NCBI GenBank assembly: GCA_019054805.1
Contig: JAHQIY010000025.1
Coordinates: 372,001 to 436,000 of the forward strand
Source: Brachionus manjavacas
Taxonomy: Eukaryota > Rotifera > Eurotatoria > Ploima > Brachionidae
Length of the DNA stretch: 64,000 nucleotides
Direction: 5' to 3'
The notes under the pieces are model-generated. The model did no database searches. It worked only from the letters and a program-made list of their open reading frames with translations, and was not told where the DNA came from. Numbering within the stretch: the stretch's first letter is position 1; each line of letters starts with the position of its first letter. Both the position numbers and the translations under genes were made by a program. Positions 10,447 through 22,932 of this stretch are shown piece by piece.

Positions 10447-11719
10447 GTGATGCTAACCTAACTATTCAGCAGTTAAAAGATCACTTGAAAGACAGAAATG
10501 CAGATCAAATAATGAAACGTATGACAGCTTACTCTTCCAATATTACCGGCTCTGATTCTTATTGGTAAAAATCAACTTAAAAATTAAAAAAGTTTAATAA
10601 TCTAAAATTAATTTATAAAAAGGTATAAAAGAAGAACAGAACTGGAAGCAACATTTGAACAGAGAGGTTGTGCTACTGTTTTCTTTACCTTTTCATATGC
10701 TGACAATCATTGGCATGATCTTCATCGATTAATGCCTGGACAATTTACTTTAGACAAAAACAAACGTTATCAAAATGTGCTAAATAATCCACATTTAGTC
10801 GACTGGTATTTCACTTTTCGTCTAAATGAGTTTCTTAAGGTTGTTTTTGATGGAATTTTAGATTGTGAATGGCGCTGGCACCGATATGAGTGGCAATCAA
10901 GGTTTAATAATTTAATAATAAACTGATTAAGTATAATTAATTATATAACTGAAAAATTTACTTAAAAGATCTACTATACATGCTCACGGTGCAGCTAAAT
11001 TTAAAAATGATCCAGGTCTGCGTGATTTAACTACTAAAGTTTACCAAGGTAGAATGGCGGAAAAACAAATACTAACAGATGATATATCTCCATCATCTAA
11101 AAATGGACTAAATCAGTTAATTTATATTGGTAAAAAATCCGAAAAAATATTAATCGATTATACAAATACATTACTAACAGCTATGAATCCACGAACTAAT
11201 GTACAAGAAGCATGTGTGCCAAATCCTCATCCATGTAGTCTTGATCAAAACCTAATTAAACAAGAAGATAAAAATGAGTTTTATGAATCTATAGTTAATT
11301 GCTGTCAAAGACATCAATGTAGATTAGAAAATTATTGTAAATCAACTAATAAAAAAACATGTCGCTTTAATTACCCTATGGAAATATGTGAAGCTACACA
11401 CATTGAATTTATAGAGATTGGTAATTCAGTTAGAGCTCAAATTTTTTTAAAAAGAAACGATACTCAGATGAATGTGCATAACAGAATAATCTGTCAAAAC
11501 TGGTGTGCAAATGTCGATATGCAAATTATACTTGACCAAGAAGCGGCAATAGCATATATGGTAAAATATGCAACGAAAGCTGAAAAAGCAGGATCATCTT
11601 TAACCGATTTATATAAAACAGTTATTTTAAATGCCAAAGAGGATGATAACACTCTTACTAAGCTTAGATCATTAATGCTAAAAACAGTAACAGGCAAAAG
11701 AGATTTAGGACAATGAGAA
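10447..11719 (+). pseudogene. Helitron HUH Rep nuclease exons
   Basis: Three exons (10447-10564, 10623-10901, 10969-11719) encoding the rolling-circle nuclease that nicks and joins single-stranded transposon ends. Joining them gives continuous frame, for example Tyr-Trp-Tyr-Lys-Arg across 10564/10623 and Gln-Ser-Arg-Ser-Thr across 10901/10969. The metal-binding HUH motif is His-Ala-His at 10979-10987, preceded by Ser-Thr-Ile. The two catalytic tyrosines sit in a Tyr-Met-Val-Lys-Tyr motif at 11555-11569, spaced as in Helitron Y2 Reps. A Cys-rich segment (Cys-Cys-Gln-Arg-His-Gln-Cys and Cys-Arg-Phe-Asn-Tyr-Pro) lies between them, at about 11302-11373. All key residues survive, but TGA at 11714-11716 falls two codons before the end of the exon, where Helitron Reps read on. 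Confidence 0.8.
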
Positions 11720-11783
11720 GTAAATTAAAAAACTAAATACATAAAACTTTATGAATTATTATAAATTTTTCCTAAAATAATAG

Positions 11784-12525
11784 GTTTGCAGATTACTAAT
11801 GTCTGAACCCTTATATAGTAGTTCATTTGAATATGTCACCCAGTCTTTAGATCTAAATCAATCGAAGAAATTAAAAGTTTAATTAAAAATGGACTTCAAT
11901 TAGGAGCAACTAATGAAACTCTAATGGATTTCTATGCTTATAGAGCTAAACACTTCGAATTAATTAAAAAAATCAGACAGAATGAAGACTCTAAATTAAA
12001 TCGACAGAGCTTAAATGAGAAAGATAATTTAGAAACATCATTCAATCAATTTGTGACTCAATATAAATGTGTTAAAGGAGAACTCAAAATTAGAACTAAT
12101 AGTGATAAAGTAATTATAGTCACATATCCCAAAGTTAGATATAATCCGAAAATAACAGAAAATTACAAAGAATACTGTTTTTACCAAATAATAAAATATA
12201 GCAATAGGACTTTTAATGATATCTCAATTATTAATAACAAAGAAACTGCTATAAAACGTTTTGAAGAATTTATAATAAAAACAACACCTGAAATAATAGA
12301 AACAATGAAGTAATAATTTATAAAATATAATTGCTTAAATTAATATTAAATTAAAATATAAAAAATTAAGGTTTACTCACGGAATTGCTGATAATAAAAT
12401 TAAAAGAAATTTAGATATTAATAATGAAGATGAATTTGAAGAAAAAGAAGATTATATCCAAACACCATGGATGTCTTGTGCAAACACCATGCCAAAAACT
12501 AAAAAACAAAACGAAATAGAAAGTT
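11784..12525 (+). pseudogene. Helitron linker region between Rep and helicase
   Basis: Exon start after the 64-bp intron 11720-11783, continuing Glu-Val-Cys-Arg-Leu-Leu-Met-Ser-Glu-Pro-Leu-Tyr, the conserved segment after the Rep domain. A one-base shift near 11850 moves the frame, and the remainder (about 11855-12309) is open: Asn-Gly-Leu-Gln-Leu-Gly-Ala, Asp-Phe-Tyr-Ala-Tyr-Arg, and Val-Ile-Val-Thr-Tyr-Pro-Lys-Val-Arg-Tyr-Asn-Pro. A 61-bp intron (12310-12370) joins to a short exon ending near 12525 at a defective donor (AG|TTAAAT; one G appears lost). This region normally bridges Rep and helicase and has no catalytic motif of its own. Confidence 0.65.
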
Positions 12526-12562
12526 AAATTAATCTTAATTACAATTGATAAATTGTTAGAGA

Positions 12563-13430
12563 AAAATATAAACAACTAAAAGAATTGCCTAATTGGCTTA
12601 ATATTGAAAAAGAAAAAGATAAAGATCTTAACGAAGAAGCGATAATTGACGATGTTAATCCAGATCAACTAAATAATTGTCAACGATTTACATATGATTT
12701 GATAGATAAATTTAATAAAGAAAAAAAACAAATGCTTAAGATTTTACTTGGAACAGCTGGTACAGGCAAATCTTTCACGGTTTCTGCTATATCCAAACTA
12801 AAAATTGGTCAAATTAAAAGAGCATGTCCTACTGCAAAAGCAGCATTTATCATCAAAGATTCAAACTCTTATTTATTTTGTATTAAATAATATATTATTA
12901 TAACTTTAAATTAAAAGGCGACACATTGCACAGTTTATTGAAAATACCTGTTGTTAAAAGTGAAAAAGAAACATTTATCGATCTTGAGAATGAACCATTA
13001 GCTCAATTACAATCTGATTTTGAAAAAATTGAGTTATTAATAATAGACGAATTTTCTCTTCTTGGTCAAATAATGTTTGGTAAAATTGATAGAAGATTAC
13101 GTCAAGCTAAAAATAATGATCAATTATTAGGGGGCATTTAAGTTATATTAATTGGGATCCTGGTCAACTATTACCAGTTGGTCAATCTCCTTTGTATGAC
13201 ACTAGATTAAAAGATAATATATCACAGACAGGCTTTATAGCTTATCAACAATTTAAAATAGTAATTACCTTAGAAGCTGTAATGAGACAACAAAATCTTG
13301 ACAACGATGCAACACAAGCCCAATTTATTGATCTATTACCACGACTTAGAGATGGAACATCAACTATAGATGATTGGAAGTTATTACAAACTCGAAATCC
13401 GACCGCTGAGAAATTAATTGGTTTTTAAAA
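12563..13430 (+). pseudogene. Helitron PIF1-like helicase, N-terminal half
   Basis: Superfamily 1B helicase of the PIF1/Rrm3 type, which unwinds DNA during rolling-circle transposition. Visible motifs: Gln-Arg-Phe (about 12681), Walker A Gly-Thr-Ala-Gly-Thr-Gly-Lys-Ser (about 12750-12773), Pro-Thr-Ala-Lys-Ala-Ala (motif Ia), Asp-Thr-Leu-His-Ser-Leu-Leu after an intron (exon starts about 12919), and Walker B Leu-Leu-Ile-Ile-Asp-Glu-Phe-Ser (about 13034-13057). Motif III Gly-Asp-Pro-Gln/Gly-Gln-Leu-Leu-Pro-Val is present but split by a frameshift near 13157; TAA at 13139-13141 ends the previous frame. The donor after the motif Ia exon (about 12860) lacks GT. ATPase residues survive, but the gene is broken. 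Confidence 0.78.
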
Positions 13431-14262
13431 TGCTATATCAATATTCAACGATAATGATTCTGTTGATAAAATAAATTTAGAGCAATTAAAAAAAAATTAG
13501 AGCCAATTACTGAAATTAGAGCTATTAATTCATCAAACAAAGCCCAATCCGTTGCATCTTCTCATTTTAATAATTTAGAAAATTCGATAATTGCTGCTAA
13601 AGGTTGTGTAATTAGCATAATTTCAAATCTATGGAAAAAAAAAGGTTTTTAATTTAATTATTTAATTAAAATCAAGTCATTATAATAAAATAAAAAATAA
13701 ACATATAAAAAAAAACTTAAAGGTGTTGTGAACGGTGCTATTGGAACTATTAAGGATATTATTTATCCTGACAAAACAAAAACAACAGGAAAAATGCCAG
13801 AAGTTATTATTATCTATATCGAACAATATTCTGGGCCACAGTTTTTTAGTGAAGTCCAAAATAAAAATTGTATACCTATACCTGCTACTACTCAATATTC
13901 TAAAACAGCATGTGCAACACGAAAACAATTTCCAATTCGATTGGCATACGCCATAACAACCCATAAAGTATAATAATTCTAAAATCAAAAAATAATTTTA
14001 CACATAATATAAAAAAAATAATTTTAAGGTGGCTCAACTCAACTCTAGACAAAGGTATAGTTGATTTAGGGAAATCTGAAAGACATTTAGGAACCACATT
14101 TGTACAACTCTCGAGATTTAAAAAATTAACGGATTTTTTAATAAAACCATTTCCTTATTCTCGATTGCAAATGATTGCTAAAAATGATTCACTTCTTTCA
14201 AGAATTAGAGAAGAAAAAAGGTTGAATAATTTAAGCAAACAAACTAAATTAAAATATTAATT
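13431..14262 (+). pseudogene. Helitron PIF1-like helicase, C-terminal half
   Basis: Continues in several frames. Around 13580-13630 is Ala-Ala-Lys-Gly-Cys-Val-Ile, matching the PIF1 segment before the 'vNG' motif. After a probable intron (about 13647-13723) comes Val-Val-Asn-Gly-Ala-Ile-Gly-Thr-Ile, a hallmark of Helitron helicases. Next is Phe-Pro-Ile-Arg-Leu-Ala-Tyr-Ala-Ile-Thr-Thr-His-Lys (motif V, about 13929-13969). Another intron (about 13970-14030) precedes Thr-Leu-Asp-Lys-Gly-Ile-Val-Asp-Leu-Gly and the motif VI remnant Thr-Thr-Phe-Val-Gln-Leu-Ser-Arg (about 14095-14119). A CAACT duplication at about 14034-14044 disrupts the frame just before this. The protein ends near 14260 in a basic tail. 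Confidence 0.7.
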
Positions 14263-14520
14263 AATTTAAAATTAAAAAAAAATAAAAAAAAAATTATTGA
14301 ATGTAAATATAAATAACTTAAATTATGTTGCGGTGTGGCGTTAAATGAAAAAAAAATTTAAATTTCTAAAAATAAATTTTCCAAAAATAAATATTTATAT
14401 TTTTCCCAAAAAAAATTTTACTTTTAATTTTAATTATTAAAAATATATATATTAAAAAAAATAACATAAATTAGATGAATTAGATTGAGTATAACGGACC
14501 GTTACGAGCATATAATCTGA
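14263..14520 (+). other. Helitron 3' terminal region with hairpin and CTGA end
   Basis: AT-rich 3' non-coding part of the Helitron. A perfect 6-bp stem with one-base loop, TAACGG-A-CCGTTA, lies at 14492-14504, and CTGA follows at 14517-14520, 12 nt downstream. Helitrons end in a GC-containing hairpin about 10-12 nt before CTRR, and CTGA fits that consensus. The sequence from about 14522 aligns with the reverse complement of 58240-58310 in a paralogous B block, which places the boundary at this point independently. The base after the end is A rather than the usual T of an A|T target, so the target site is not canonical or has mutated. Confidence 0.55.
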
Positions 14521-17500
14521 AAGATCTCTATTTTATTTTAATATTTTATAAAACAATTTACACTTAAATTCATTGAAAGAATTATGGTTCTTATGATTCC
14601 ATGCCAAAAGTGAAATCAAAGTCAAAAGAATCAGTTTAATCGATTATTAGCATCAATCAATAAGATTTTAAATCACAAATTTTAATAAGCATTTGCATTT
14701 ATCTTTTTGTTAATATAATCTTATGGAGTAACTGAGAACAAAATATAAAAAAAATTGATTGTCTAATCGTCTTTTTCACATACATTTAATATTTCTATCT
14801 GATTTAAATGATTTTTTACCTCTGATTCCTTTTGCAACCATTAGAATAATGAATTTACTCCGAACATAAGTGTTAAAATGATTTCTAATTTCTGATGAAA
14901 CGATCGAAATTATGTATCTTTCCATGAATATAACTGTAATATTGTTTTCAAAAATATTAACAGCCAGGAAAATAGTAGCTTGACCTTCTAGATTCCAAAA
15001 TATTACAATTATTTCATATTTAACAAATACAAGAGAAAATATCTAATTTTCCTGATTTAGACAATTTAAAGTATATCTACTCTTATTATTTTCGATTATT
15101 AGTATCAATCAATAAGATTTTTCAATTTCAAATTCAATTTTTTCATAAATTTCATCTTTTTGTTCATATTATCTAAATGAGTAACAATGAATTAACTTTG
15201 AAACACTGATATTCCAATCCTCTTTCTTTCATTCAAAAAATCGATTAACTAGTTTTTTTTTTTGATTTCTATTTCCGGATGGAACCATAAGAAACATGAT
15301 TCTTACAGTGAATGTAGTCTTTCAAAAATTTTAACATCCTTTATCAAAGATTGCTGTTACTTTATTTATCCCAAAAAATAAAAACATGTTAAATATTAAA
15401 CACACAAAAGAATAAGTAATATTTTGCTGTTTTTAAGGATCTTATATTTGCTTATTTTATTGTATTCGATTAAATAAAACATTAATTTTATTTCATCAAT
15501 TAATTAGATTTTAAAATCTCAAATTCTATATAAGTATTTATTTCTTCTATTTGTAAATTCAATTTTAATGAGTAACTAACAACAAACTTTGAAACATTGA
15601 TTTTCTGATTATCTTATTTTCATACAAAAAATCGATTAATCAGATTCAATTCATTTTGACTTATATTTCCGGATGAAAACATAAGAACCACGATTATTTC
15701 CATGATCAAAATTGTTAATATAGCATTCGAAGAATTTATGCTTAAATAGGATTAGAGATTTAGAATCTGATTGATTGAAAGTATTAATCGGAAATAAAAT
15801 AACATATTTCATCAAATCTTCGAAAAACTAAATATTCTTATTTCATTTTTAGGATTAAATTCATTTTATTATTTATGTCATATGTCCAGCCATCTTTTTC
15901 TTATAATGTTTATAATTTGGTTCTTAGTTACTCAAGAAGTTTTATTTAACGAAATGACGAAATTTATGCTTTAAAAAGAATTAAAAGTTTAAAAACAAAT
16001 TGAAAACTATTAATATTCTTATTTCTTTTTGAATTTTCAGAAAATAAAATGTTTGAATAATTTTTGAGATTTTTAGGTCCGGCTTTTATTTTTATAAATA
16101 TTAATTGTGTTGAAAAAATTTTTAAACATATGTTCGGGGTATAAAATTATTATTCTAATGGTTCCAGAAGGAATCAGGAGCCGAAATCAATAGAATCTGA
16201 TTAAAAGATTAATGTATAAAAATTAGACGACAAGACAATCAATGTTTCAAATTTGGTTCTAAGTTACTAAAAAGATTTTATTAACAAAAAAATGAAAAGA
16301 TACTTATATCAATTTGCGATCAAAAATCTAATTGATAAATGCTTATGATCGGAAATCATTAAACTAGATATATTATCCAAGCTTCAAAAATAACTTTATA
16401 TTCTAATTTCTTTTAGTATTTTTTAGAATAAATTCTTTTTATTTTTCTGGACATACGTCAAGACATTTTTTTTTTATATTTTAATATTTTAGAAAAAAAT
16501 TAACACTCAAATTGATTTAAAGATTCTATTCGGAAATTGTAATCAAAATAAAAATAAACCAGGAAAAGCGAAAATATTTTCGAAAATAAGAGGATTAAAA
16601 ATTAAATGTTTCAAAGTTTGTTCATAACGACTCAAAAAGATAATTTAACAAAAAGAAGATATTGATGCTAAATAAGAATTTGAGACTAAAGCTCCAATCG
16701 ATTAATGCTTATCATCACGATAAATAAAGTTAGATAAACTATCGAATCTTCGAAAAAGGTGAACATTCTCATTTCTTTTTGCATGTTTAATATTTTACAT
16801 GTTTGTACTATTTGGGAAATATTAATCTCCAGCAATTATTTTCAATAATGTTAATACTTAGGAAAACATTATTTCATTTATGTTCTTTGAAAGAATCATG
16901 GTTCTAATGATTTGATCCCAAAAGAGATATCAAAGTCAAAAGAATCAGTTTGATCGATTATTTGAATGAAAATTAGACAATTAGGAAATGAATGATTCAT
17001 AGTTGCTTCTTTCCGACTCAATAATAAATATTTGACGAAAATATGTAATTTATGGTTAGATAAAATATGCGATCATAAATCAAATTGATTAATGCTTATA
17101 ATCGGAAATAAAAAAATAAGATTAATTTCTTAACTTAGAACACAGTAAAAAATTCTTGTATCTTTTTGTAATTGTAAGATAATAAATGATTTTTATATTT
17201 TAAATCTTTAGGTCAGGCTATTATTTACTTAGATTTGAATATTTTTGAAAACTTTAAACAATAATGTTCGGAAAATATATAATTATTCTAATGGTTCAAA
17301 AGGTATCAGGAGTAAAAATCAATAGATTCTGATTAAAAAATTAACTGTATGTAATTTAGCCGATTAGATAATCAATGTTTGAAATTTGTTTATAAGTTTA
17401 AATTGACAAATAGATGAAATAAATGCTTTGATAGATTTTGAGACTAAAAATCTTATTGATTGATGCTAATAAGCGAAATTAATATAATTAGATAAACATT

Positions 17501-17810
17501 AAATAGCCAGAAACGGGAAAATATTCAAAATTCTTTTAGTATTTATTAAGTTTAAAATGATAGTAAAATTTTCGAAAAATTAATTTCCAGCCATCTTTTT
17601 CCATGATTTTGATATTTTTGTTATTATTAAAAAAAACTTATGTTCATTGAAAGAAACATGTTTGCTATGATTCTATCCGGAAATAATAATTCAAATCAAA
17701 AAAAATCTGATAAATCGATTATATTTTTGAAAATAAGAGGATTAGATAATCATGTTTCTTTGTTCTTAGTTACTCAAAATTGTTAAACATTATGTTTTTT
17801 ATGTTTAATA
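14521..17810. repeat. AT-rich block B1 (~370-bp repeat family)
   Basis: No gene. Degenerate AT-rich units run forward in about 14521-15690 and reversed in about 15690-17810. In the reversed part the 'GGTTCTTAGTTACTCAAG'-like core recurs near 15918, 16256, 16618, 17003, 17388 and 17760, giving a spacing of about 338-385 bp. Inverted matches exist to the right side of the window: 15640-15760 matches about 59045-59170, 14580-14900 matches about 57960-58260, and 15240-15300 matches the pogo insertion site context at 55380-55410. The block therefore belongs to the left arm of the large palindrome centred near 31348. Confidence 0.75.
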
Positions 17811-18492
17811 AGAATTTGAGTGTCGAGATGTCCAAATATTCTTTTTTATTTTCAGGACAATTAGAATGACCAAGCAAATATTTATAATTTGATTCTACCC
17901 ATGGAAAATTTTAGTGACAAATCGTCAAATTACTCCTTTAATTACTTATGGAAAATTTGATTCTAAAAATGTCAAATTATTTTTTAAGTTATTTCAAGAC
18001 AATTAGAATGAAGATTCGTCCAAATATCTTTTGATTTTACCCAAAGAGAACTCAAGCGAACAGACTCTATTAGTCTTTTAATTATCAATGGAAAATTAGA
18101 TTCTGGATGTGTCTAATTGTTATTTAGATATTTCAGGAAAATATGAATGAAGATGCGTGCATCTTTCCTCTGATTTATCTATGGACGACTCAAGTGACCA
18201 CGCGTCCAATTAGTCTTTTGATTACTTATGGAAAATTTGAGTCTGAAGATGTCCAATTATTTTTCAGTTATTTCATGACAATTAGAATGACGATGCGTGC
18301 ATTTTTTCTTAGAATTTACCTTTGGTCAACTTAAGTTACCTGGCATTCTATTAGTCTTTAATCACTAATAAAAATTTAATTCTCGAGATGTCAAATTATT
18401 TTTTTAGTTATTTCAGGACTATTTGATGGCGTGTCGTCCATTTATCATTTAATTCTACCTTTAGACAATATTAGTGTCGAGGAGTCCAATTA
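17811..18492. repeat. 47-bp minisatellite, short array
   Basis: A short run of about 14 degenerate GGCGTCCAATT-type monomers between two AT-rich blocks. Its inverted counterparts lie at about 44570-45120, 53003-53553 and 61066-61710, flanked by the same AT-rich sequences. The open frame that can be drawn through 18143-18334 follows the repeat and has no homology or codon structure to support it. Confidence 0.8.
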
Positions 18493-21400
18493 TTTTGTGT
18501 TAAGGAGTCAATAAGAATTTAAATCACAAATTTTATTAAGCAATTACAATTATCTTTATGTTAATATAATCTTTTTGAGTAACTCAGAACCAAATTTGAA
18601 AAATTGATTGTCTAATCGTCTTATTCATATAAATTTAATCTTTTTATCTGATTATATTGATTTTTTACTTCTTATTCTTTTGGGAACCTTTAGAATAATG
18701 ATTTGACTCCGAACATTAGTGTTAAAATGTTATCAAAAATATTCATATCTAAGAAAAAAATAGCCTGAGCTTAAAATTTTAAATTTTACATTCATTTATA
18801 TCTTACAATTACAAAATGATATAAGAATTTTTCAGTTGTTCGGAGATTTTAAATTAATCTTATTTAATTATTTCCATTTTTAAGTATCAATAAATTAGAA
18901 TTTGATCGCAAATATTATTAGCATTAATTACATATTTTAGTCAATTAGATATTCTTGAGTCACAAAGAACTAACTAAGGATCATTGATTTTCTAAAAGTC
19001 TAATATTCATACATTTAATCCTTTAATCAGATTCTATTGATTTTATCTTCTGATTCCTTTTGAAACCATTAGAATAATAATTTATACTCCGAACATATGT
19101 TTTAAAATGTTTTCAATAATATTTTTATCTAAATAGATAAAAGCCGGACATAAAAATTATTCAAACATTTTATTTTATTAAAATACAAAAATAAATTGGA
19201 ATATTGATAGTTTCAATCAATTTGTTTTTAAAATCTTCGTATCTTTTAAAAGCATAAAATTTTTCGTTTCGTTAAATAAAACTTCTAGAGTAACTAAGAA
19301 CCAAATTATAAACATTAAAAGAAAAATATTGCTTGACTTATGACATAAATAATTAAATGAATTTAATCTTAGGAAAGAAATAAGAATATTTAGTTTTTTT
19401 CGAAGAATTAATGATATATCTTATTCTATTTTATCCGATTAATAGTTTCAATCAATTAGATTCTTAATCTCTAATTCTTTATTAGCGTTAATTTCTTCGG
19501 TTCTTTAAATTAATCATCTTGAGCCACTAAGACTAATTATAAATCATTAATTTTCTAATTGTCCTATTTTCATGCTTAAAATCGATTATCTATTTCTTTC
19601 GACTTTGATTTCTATTTTCTGATGTAAACATCAAAATTTTATATCTTTCTATGAATTTAATTATAATATTGGTTTCAAAAATATTAACAGGCAAGAGAAA
19701 TGTTTGCTGGACCTTCTTAATTCAAAAAAATTACAATTATTTCATATTTTACAAATACAAGAGGAAATATGTATTTTTTCCTCTTTTCAACAATTTAAAG
19801 TTGAAAATATTTTTTGGAAGCAGCTAATTTTTTTCTTTCGTATTTTATTTTAATTATAAAAAAAGATAAATAATTTCAGGAAAACAGATATTTATTTTTA
19901 TTAGCATATATTTGTTTTTTTTAACAGAAAATTAAATCACCCGAAAAAAAATAATAATAAAGAAATCAAAGATATAAAAAAAAAATATTGACACATTTTT
20001 GTTATGATTTGACAGCTAAATTTAATTATTTTTACGTCTTTTTCTTGTGGTTGGATTTGTATGAACAATTTCAACGTCAGTATTTTTGATATCTTTAGTG
20101 CATTGTTGATATGATAAATAGACTGGGAAATCGTCGTAAAGAAATCATCTTCCTCTTTTTTTTGAGTTAGTAAAAACTTCGATTAAACTTGTACCATTAT
20201 CGGTATCGTCATTATTTGGATCGATTGGTCTTGAAATATCAAGAATTGACAGTAAGTATTCAGAAGTCATGATAATTTTTGAATAGTTTTTTGAATTAAA
20301 ATGAATTTAGATAATTTATATAATTTTAAGTAAAGAATAGGTTTACTCAAATGTATAATAAAACATTTAAAAGTTTTTAATTAATTATTTTTATTGTAAG
20401 TTATAATTAACTAATTAAATGTCAATGAATTTTCGCGTATTATTTTTATTTCAAACATTCTCATGAAAATAAATGTTATCTTTTAACTTAAAACATTTAT
20501 CTACTGAAGAATAGATTTATCTGCTAATCAATTAATTTTGCTACTAAAAAAAATAATTTTCTACAATATTTTTATCTACCAAAAATTAGATACTATAAAA
20601 TATTATTAGCTGTAACCGAAAAACTAAGCCATTTTAAGTATATCTAATTTTATTATTTTCGATTATTAGCATCAATCAATAAGATTTTTATCTCAAAATT
20701 ATATTCACGCATAAATATCATCTTTTTATTAATATGATTTTAATGAGTAACAATGAACCAACTTTGAAACACTATTAATCTAATCCTCTTATTTTCATTC
20801 AAAAAATCGATTTACTAATTTTTTTTTTATTTCTATTTCCGGATGGAGCGATAAGAAACATGATTCTTACAGTGAACTTAAGTCTTATTATGTTTTAAAA
20901 AATTTTATCATCCTATAAATAAAAGATCTAATATTTATCTTATTTTATTGTTTTCGATTAAACAAAACATTTATTTTATTTCATCAATCAATTAGATTTA
21001 AAATACCAAATTCTATCTAAGCATTTTTATTCTAAGCTTTTATTTCTTCTTTATGTAAATTCAATTTTCATGAGTAACTAATAACAAACTTTGAAACATT
21101 GATTTTCTAATTATCATATTTTCATACTAATAATCGATTAATTTAAAATTTTTTAAATATTAAAAGTAATAAGAATAATTTCCTGTTTTCGACTAATTAA
21201 AAATATGTATAATTATATTATTTTTGATTATTAGTATCAATCAATAAGATTTAATAATCAATTTGATGGTTACATTAGAAAATAGAAATCAAAACCAAAA
21301 GAAACAGATTAATCGATTTTACGCATAAAAATAAGACAATTAGAAAATTAATAATTCATAATTGGTGTTTAGTGACTCAAGAATATTAATTTAACGAACC

Positions 21401-22335
21401 AAAGAAATTTTTGCTTAAAAAGAATTACAGATTTAGAATCTAATTGATTGAAACTATTAATCGTAAATAGTAAAATAAGATATATCATCAAATCTTCGAA
21501 AAAAACTAAATACTCTTATTTCTTTTTTAAGATATAATTCATTTAATTATTAATGTCATATGTCCAGCCATCTTTTTCTTAAAATGTTTATAATTTGGTT
21601 CTTAGTTCCTCAAGAAGTTTTATTTAACGGAATGACGAAGTTTATGCTTTAAAAAGAATTAAAAGTTTAAAAACAAATTGAAAACTATTAATATTCTTAT
21701 TTCTTTTTGAATTTTCAGAAAATAAAATGTTTGAATAATTTTTGAGATTTTTAGGTCCGGCTTTTATTTTTATAAATGTTACTTGTGTTGAAAAAATTTT
21801 TAAACATATGTTCGGGGTATATATTATTATTCTAATGGTTCCAAAAAAAACCAGAAGCTAAAATCAATAGAATCTGATTAAAAGATTAATTGTATGTAAT
21901 CTAGCCAATTAGATAATCAATGTATGAAATTTGTATATAAGTTTAAATTGACAAATAGATGAAATAAATGCTTTGATAGATTATGAGACTAAAAATCTTA
22001 TAGATTGATGCTAATAAGCGAAATTAATATAATTAGATATACATTAAATAGTCAAAAACGGGAAAATATTCTAAATTCTTTTAGTATTTATTAAGTTTTA
22101 AATTATAGAAATATTTTTGAAATATTAATTTCCAGCCATCTTTTTCAATGATTTTTATATTTTTGATATTGTTTAAAAAAAAACTGATGTTAATTGAAAG
22201 AATCATAGTTCTTATGATTCTATCCGGAAATAGTAATTCAAATTAAAAAAATCTGATAAATCGATTATTTTTATGAAAATAAGGGGATCAGATAAAAATG
22301 TTTCTTTGTTCTTAGTAACTCAAAATTTTTTAGAT
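18493..22335. repeat. AT-rich block A2
   Basis: Direct copy of block A1: 19141 onward aligns with position 1 onward. It also includes about 650 bp to the left (18493-19140) that in A1 would fall outside the window. It has the same inverted arms (about 19141-19667 and 21250-21790). Compared with A1 it lacks about 250-300 bp near 21880, where two related units (TTAAAAGATTAAT and TTAAAAAATTAATTG contexts at about 2850 and 3090 in A1) have been fused, as expected for recombination between neighbouring units. It keeps an uninterrupted LINE pre-insertion site at about 18605-18625 (reverse strand GACGATTAGACAATC). Confidence 0.78.
20022..20270 (-). pseudogene. Small conserved 82-codon frame with in-frame TGA, copy 2
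   Basis: The second copy of the frame seen at 916-1164, again 249 nt from ATG (20268-20270) to TAA (20022-20024) in one frame with TGA at codon 42. It differs by a few substitutions, including Gly for Arg in the basic run before the TGA and Ile for Asn at codon 30. The A8 tract before the basic run has the same length as in copy 1, so the frame, TGA included, is shared. It lies in the loop between the inverted arms of block A2. No function is assigned. Confidence 0.5.
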
Positions 22336-22932
22336 TCAAATTTTCCATTAAGTAGTTAAAGACTCACTGGAACCCTACACACTTAAGTTTTCCATAGGTA
22401 AAATCAAAGGATAGATGGACTTTCATAACCCATGTTCACCATTGTAAAAATCATGAAAAAATTGGACGTATTGTAATTCAAATTGTCCTGATAAATAAAT
22501 AAATCAGTAAATTAGACTCCTCGACACTGGAATTTTCATTCTATCATGAAATAACTAAATGAATAACACGACGCATCGTCACTCATGTTGCCAAAAGGTT
22601 AAATCAAAAGAATACTCAAAGCCCAGTCGTTCGAATTGTGATGAAAAAACGAATATTTGAACGATTACAAACACGAATTGTCTTTTGGTTATATTTAAAG
22701 GATAATCGTACGCATTCTAAATATTTTGAAATAACTAAAAAAAATTGGCAGCCACCACACTCGATTTGACCATAGTTAAAATCAAAGGATAATTGGAAAC
22801 CATGTCATTCAAAATGTCCTGAAATAAATTAAAAAGTAATTGGTAGCCAGGTTTCCAATTAATTTTTTAGTTATTTCAGGACAATTTGATTGGGAGGCGT
22901 GCATCTTTCTTTTGATTTTTCGAATGGACAAC

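Larger units (their letters stand above)
7541..14520 (+). mobile_element. Decayed Helitron (Rep/helicase rolling-circle transposon)
   Basis: A rolling-circle transposon encoding a large Rep-helicase. In order: duplicated DUF6570-like exon (7541-8079), short unrecognised frames (8088-8398), SAP-like exon (8600-8932), DUF6570-like exon (8963-9680), Helitron-like N-terminal domain with HUH nuclease (9680-11719), linker (11784-12525), PIF1-family helicase (12563-14262), and a 3' hairpin followed by CTGA. Introns of 58-67 bp with GT-AG ends separate exons at 10383-10446, 10565-10622, 10902-10968, 11720-11783 and 12310-12370. Frameshifts and stops show that it is dead. The left edge is a truncation against minisatellite; no canonical 5' TC end was identified. 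The 3' edge is supported because homology to the AT-rich B blocks starts directly after CTGA. Confidence 0.85.

Noticed and set aside
11714-11716. Alternative genetic code (TGA or TAA as sense), prompted by in-frame TGA in the Helitron and the small frame and TAA in the LINE and pogo
   Set aside because: TAA and TGA replace different expected residues (Tyr, Leu, Lys/Asp, Arg) in different elements and occur together with frameshifts, which fits pseudogene decay better than reassignment.
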